From: Candidatus Jorgensenbacteria bacterium CG23_combo_of_CG06-09_8_20_14_all_54_14
Lineage (GTDB): Bacteria; Patescibacteriota; Minisyncoccia; UBA6257; GWB1-50-10
Direction: 5' to 3'
DNA length: 14,614 nt
NCBI GenBank assembly: GCA_002772205.1
Contig: PCRZ01000030.1
Span: 1-14,614 of the forward strand
Shown here: in pieces, positions 12,328-14,614 of the stretch
Numbering within the stretch: the first letter of the stretch is position 1
How the letters are laid out: each line of letters begins with the position of its first letter
Position numbers and translations under genes: made by a program
Notes under the pieces: generated by a model
What the model was told of the DNA's origin: nothing
Database searches by the model: none
Seen by the model: only the letters and a program-made list of their open reading frames with translations

Positions 12328-13200
12328 CTATCGGTAATACACGCGGCTGGGAACGCGGAGGTCCAGATACAAGAGCTTTGTAAAATCCGGTTTCGTCTTG
12401 AAGTTCTCCAGTATCGCCGAGAGGTTCTCCGGCACAAAGTCAAAACTGAAGTAGATGAGCGTCCCCGATGCGAGCCGCGCCCACCACTCATGGAGCGCGA
12501 GCGGCTTCACGGTAAACTCCGCTACGGGAAGGTTCTGCGCCTTAATCACCGCAATGGTCTCAAGGAGATTTTTGACCCACCGTGGATTCGGGAGCGCCGG
12601 CTGACCCGCCACGAGCGAGCGGCGGTTTTCATCGCTCACCTTCAGGATGAGGGCGCCCTCTGCCGCCGGCGCCTCACCCACCAGCGTCCCCGCGCGGTCA
12701 AATCCGTAGCACGGCCCTGCCTGCGCAGGCAGGCCTGCCTGCCGGCCCTGCTCAGCCGAAGCTTCAGCGAGGCGAGCAGGCAAGCTCTCCGCCGCACACC
12801 ACACCCCGAAGAGCTCCAGCTTCCTCACCGCCACCTCCACTTTCCGCTCCAATAGGCGGGGCACCACCGTCACCTCCGCGGCAAACGATGCGGTGTAGAG
12901 CTGCCTCGGTTCGCTTCCACGGAACATCCAGAAGAGGATGTTCCCGGGACCCGTGAGCCCTCGGAGGGTACTGTCGGTGAGTTGGGCGGAGAGCGCCGCG
13001 AGGAGCTGTTCGCGCGGCAACGTTTCCCCGCCGCTCACCTCCACCGCCTGCACCTCAAAGAGGCTGGAGAAGAGAACGGCATAGCCGGCGCCCGCGGCGA
13101 GGAGGACAAAAAGAGAAAAAAAACCTATGAGCCACCAAAGCACCCGCCGCGGTTTTTTTCTGCGGGTTTCTCGGAACGTATCGGTCTCGGGGCGGTACAT
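12328..13200 (-). CDS. ftsQ: FtsQ-like cell division protein
   Basis: A 290-residue single-pass inner-membrane protein. A basic cytoplasmic N-terminus (RRKKPRR, 13-19), one membrane span (about 21-45), a POTRA-like domain (FEVQAVEVSGGETLPREQLLAAL, 48-70) and a C-terminal FtsQ-type domain ending LLYLDLRVPSRVYYR, close to the YIDLR...RVYY end of the family. FtsQ links divisome assembly to septal wall synthesis. Residues about 139-162 (SLPARLAEASAEQGRQAGLPAQAG) interrupt the expected VWC...CYGFD strand pair and are encoded by dispersed GC-rich palindromic repeat, so they look inserted. No other division or wall gene is adjacent in the window. A TATACT box lies 17 bases upstream of the ATG without a good -35. 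Confidence 0.78.
   Translation of the reverse strand: MYRPETDTFRETRRKKPRRVLWWLIGFFSLFVLLAAGAGYAVLFSSLFEVQAVEVSGGETLPREQLLAALSAQLTDSTLRGLTGPGNILFWMFRGSEPRQLYTASFAAEVTVVPRLLERKVEVAVRKLELFGVWCAAESLPARLAEASAEQGRQAGLPAQAGPCYGFDRAGTLVGEAPAAEGALILKVSDENRRSLVAGQPALPNPRWVKNLLETIAVIKAQNLPVAEFTVKPLALHEWWARLASGTLIYFSFDFVPENLSAILENFKTKPDFTKLLYLDLRVPSRVYYR
12716..12786. repeat. palindromic repeat read in frame inside the ftsQ-like gene
   Basis: Two overlapping perfect 18-base palindromes, CCTGCCTGCGCAGGCAGG (12716-12733) and GCAGGCAGGCCTGCCTGC (12725-12742), then CCGAAGCTTCAGCGAGG. The core AGGCAGGCCTGCCT is shared with the pilin insertion, and GCCGAAGCT plus CAGCGAGGCGAG with rplJ. It encodes about 24 Ala/Gly/Pro-rich residues. 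Confidence 0.75.
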
Positions 13201-13340
13201 GGTACTGACCTAACACCAGTATAAAACCCCTCACAATAAACAAAAAGGTAGCGGAGCTTTCTTTAAGCAACTCTCGGAGCCCGCCGAAGCCGTAACCGCC
13301 CGCGTATGTGCCTACTACCATACATAAGTTTACCGGAACG

Positions 13341-13378
13341 GAAATAAAAAAGCCCCGCACGATTTTTGTGCAGGGCTT
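13341..13378 (-). terminator. second (distal) terminator after the small membrane-protein gene
   Basis: Minus-strand stem AAGCCCTGCAC/GTGCGGGGCTT (one G-T pair) around AAAAATC, followed by TTTTTATTT. It lies 61 bases beyond the first terminator, with no gene between. Confidence 0.85.
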
Positions 13379-13431
13379 ACATCATAACTTGGACCAAAGT
13401 CTTGAAATCCAACTTTGACTTGCGAGAACCG

Positions 13432-13470
13432 CAAATAAAAAGCCCTGCTAGAGTTAATCTCCAGCAGGGC
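13432..13470 (-). terminator. first (proximal) terminator after the small membrane-protein gene
   Basis: Minus-strand stem GCCCTGCTGGAG/CTCTAGCAGGGC (one mismatch) around ATTAA, followed by TTTTTATTT, 16 bases after the stop codon. Confidence 0.9.
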
Positions 13471-13486
13471 AAAATCCTCACAGGAA

Positions 13487-13927
13487 TTACAGTAAAAAGA
13501 TATAACCTGCTAGTAGAAGCAAAAAAGTCAAAACGCCACCGGCAAATCCCTTTGCATGTCTTGCAGTTGTGGTGGTAGCTTCTGAGATTGTCCCACCAAC
13601 CAGTAATGCCACGAGAGAAAAGATAAGGACGGCTGGAAATGCCATTGCATTCTTATCGAGTCCTTTATGCACCGTGATGTCGTAACCCACAAGTCCACTC
13701 ACGGTTTTCCGGATTCTCTGATCGGGCGTATCGTTACATAGCAGATCATCTCTAAATTCAAAATACGCCTCCGTTATCCTCCGGTACGGAGAGAAAACAT
13801 CAACGGTTGTCCGAAGTCCGTACATCAAAAGGCTCACATTCTCCTCTTCTCGAAGGTTATCAAACTCTGTGATGGCGTTCTCCATCTTCTTCATTTCTCC
13901 TTTTGTTATGGCAGAGTCTTTCACCAT
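13487..13927 (-). CDS. small membrane protein of unknown function
   Basis: Up to 146 residues; not recognised. A charged, helical N-terminal part (ENAITEFDNLREEENVSLLMYGLRTTVDVF, about 15-45) is followed by two hydrophobic spans near 94-114 (AMAFPAVLIFSLVALLVGGTI) and 128-146 (FAGGVLTFLLLLAGYIFLL). The start is ambiguous: the first ATG (13927) comes three bases after the stop of the upstream secreted-protein gene, whereas AAAGGAG lies just before the ATGs at 13894 and 13885. Co-transcribed with the upstream gene and closed by two intrinsic terminators. Lower GC and good ribosome binding sites set the pair apart from their neighbours. Confidence 0.7.
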   Translation of the reverse strand: MVKDSAITKGEMKKMENAITEFDNLREEENVSLLMYGLRTTVDVFSPYRRITEAYFEFRDDLLCNDTPDQRIRKTVSGLVGYDITVHKGLDKNAMAFPAVLIFSLVALLVGGTISEATTTTARHAKGFAGGVLTFLLLLAGYIFLL

Positions 13928-13930
13928 ACC

Positions 13931-14144
13931 CTAGAAGATATGGTCCACTACCAGGGCTTTGGCATGAAGTTGGTCCTCATACTTTCTCAAGAGAACCTGT
14001 CCGGCTTTAGAAAAATTCTCCTTAAACCTGGGGAATTGTTCTGCCGACAGTCCGGTGATAGAGTCGGTTTGCGCAAACACGAGATTCGCACAGAGTAGGG
14101 AGCAGCAAACACGACATCACTGCAAACATCAGTTTCGTCTTCAT
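13931..14144 (-). pseudogene. small secreted protein, frameshifted in the signal peptide
   Basis: From the ATG at 14144, with an ideal AAGGAGGT ribosome binding site, the frame reads MKTKLMFAVMSCLLLPTLC, a signal-peptide start, but then runs out of phase and stops early. Dropping one base at the CCC run (complement of 14098-14100) joins it to CANLVFAQTDSITG, completing the hydrophobic core with an ideal VFA/Q cleavage site, and continues through LSAEQFPRFKENFSKAGQVLLRKY to a TAG at 13931, about 70 residues. So either a one-base insertion has inactivated it or the read has an error. The mature part is short, charged and helical. It is the first gene of a two-gene unit. Function unknown. Confidence 0.75.
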
Positions 14145-14147
14145 AAC

Positions 14148-14156
14148 GACCTCCTT
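14148..14156 (-). promoter_or_regulatory. consensus Shine-Dalgarno of the secreted-protein gene
   Basis: AAGGAGGTC (14156-14148), three bases before the ATG counting from its end. It is by far the strongest ribosome binding site in the window, in contrast to the near absence of such sites in front of the housekeeping genes. Confidence 0.85.
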
Positions 14157-14178
14157 ATGTTAGATGATGAAAGGGATA

Positions 14179-14197
14179 ACCAACTATTTTAGCTGGT
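14179..14197. promoter_or_regulatory. possible operator upstream of the secreted-protein gene
   Basis: Inverted repeat ACCA(G/A)CTA-AAA-TAG(T/C)TGGT with one unpaired position, overlapping a TAAAAT that could be a -10 box about 45 bases before the ATG. No good -35 is seen. Confidence 0.35.
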
Positions 14198-14434
14198 CAT
14201 TGCTTCGTTGGGGTGCTCAATCGGTTTGATTTCGCTCCGCCCTCGCACGAACGTGAGGACTTCTTGAAGCTTCGCCACTTAGGACACATCGGTTCATGTG
14301 GCTGTCGCTTTTGCTCTAAGCGGCAAAAGACAACAGATTTTTTAAACGAGAATTCGACTTTGAAATGCAACGCTATTCCTATTGAATGCAAGCGTGTACT
14401 TCTCCGCCGAATTTACCTTAAGTTTTCTGCTCGC

Positions 14435-14464
14435 ATTATAGCATACCCGCACCAAAATAGTCAA
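14435..14464 (-). promoter_or_regulatory. strong promoter facing left
   Basis: TTGACT (14464-14459), an 18-base spacer and a consensus TATAAT (14440-14435) extended by TGC. It is the best -10 on this strand in the region and drives transcription towards the stretch without a recognised gene. Confidence 0.75.
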
Positions 14465-14504
14465 TACTTGCAAAAAGCGAGGAAAAATGGGCCTTTGAGC
14501 CCTT

Positions 14505-14614
14505 TTTATATCCTCTAAAAGCGGGGTTCCTTTGAGCAAGTGGAGATAAGAGGTGCTACAGTTAACTGTAGCACCTGTGGTATTTATATTCTCTAAAAGC
14601 GGGGTTCCTTTGAG
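14505..14614. repeat. 32-bp direct repeat, two copies 78 bases apart
   Basis: Copies at 14505-14536 and 14583-14614 match at 31 of 32 bases (TTTATAT(C/T)CTCTAAAAG, then CGGGGTTCCTTTGAG). Each contains a short stem CTC-AAA-G/CTTTGAG. A third CCTTTGAG lies at 14492-14499. The second copy ends exactly at the window edge. Confidence 0.9.
14551..14576. repeat. 26-bp perfect palindrome between the direct repeats
   Basis: Arm AGGTGCTACAGTT followed directly by its reverse complement, no loop, centre GTTAAC. It lies in the 46-base interval between the two 32-bp repeats. Confidence 0.95.

Larger units (their letters stand above)
14198..14614. other. gene-poor right end with possible transcribed RNA
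   Basis: No convincing coding region. From the promoter at 14435-14464 the minus strand would be transcribed for about 280 bases before the secreted-protein gene. This stretch contains a perfect stem CTTTTGC-CGCTTAGA-GCAAAAG (14329-14308) and a CCTC...GAGG hairpin near 14243-14260. It could be a long leader or a separate RNA; it does not match tmRNA, RNase P, SRP or 6S as I know them. The open frame at 14197-14391 starts with TTG, lacks a ribosome binding site and is not credible. Confidence 0.45.

Noticed and set aside
14197..14391. 64-codon minus-strand frame and a 101-codon plus-strand frame at the right end
   Set aside because: TTG start or no ribosome binding site, no recognisable domain, and low-quality composition; a transcribed RNA is more likely.
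14505..14614. CRISPR array at the right end
   Set aside because: Only two repeats are visible, the 46-base interval is mostly a perfect palindrome, unlike a spacer, and no cas1, array leader or effector is present. The Cas2-fold gene is 11 kb away with a different arrangement.

Overview
The window looks like a piece of a Patescibacteria (CPR), probably Parcubacteria-type, genome. The reasons are an archaeal-like agmatinase paired with a deoxyhypusine-synthase-family enzyme, a shortened HrcA, a pilin ending in a fibre-like repeat domain, an orphan winged-helix/Cas2-fold protein, few Shine-Dalgarno sites, and many short dispersed palindromes both between and inside genes. TAA, TAG and TGA all end genes here, so the code is standard. 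The taxonomic placement is inference; no rRNA is present.

Layout. 1-1985 (minus strand): a two-gene polyamine operon, agmatinase then a DHS-family synthase; the agmatinase has an in-frame amber codon. 1986-2682: a tRNA-Val(CAC) with a nearby copy of its 3' end, and a small winged-helix/zinc-ribbon protein. 2746-3394: a compact unit in which two almost identical perfect palindromes (36 and 38 bp) flank one gene for a winged-helix/Cas2-fold protein. 3580-4802 (minus): rplJ-rplL behind a promoter, a candidate L10 leader and an intrinsic terminator. 4838-5263 (plus): a Nudix hydrolase, convergent with the next block. 5281-10824 (minus): the heat-shock cluster CIRCE-hrcA-grpE-dnaK-(unknown membrane protein)-dnaJ. 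11026-11979 (minus): a type IV pilin-like protein whose leader has been split by a 135-bp in-frame palindromic insertion. 12328-13200 (minus): an FtsQ-like division protein. 13487-14144 (minus): two small genes led by strong ribosome binding sites, the first a frameshifted secreted protein. 14145-14614: no convincing gene, but a strong promoter, hairpins, a 26-bp palindrome and a 32-bp direct repeat that runs into the window edge.

Two themes run across the window. One is palindromic DNA that appears to move or spread: palindromes with a CGGCCG centre flanking the Cas2-fold gene and present alone at 12.1 kb, a TTCACCCCGTTAGA-ended element in the pilin, and GC-rich elements read in frame inside rplJ, ftsQ and perhaps dnaJ, resembling Rickettsia palindromic elements. 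The other is intergenic DNA made of degenerate tandem repeats with exact 10-bp (also 7- and 11-bp) spacing upstream of rplJ, rplL, dnaJ, dnaK and hrcA. The best candidate for an undescribed system is the palindrome-flanked Cas2-fold gene.
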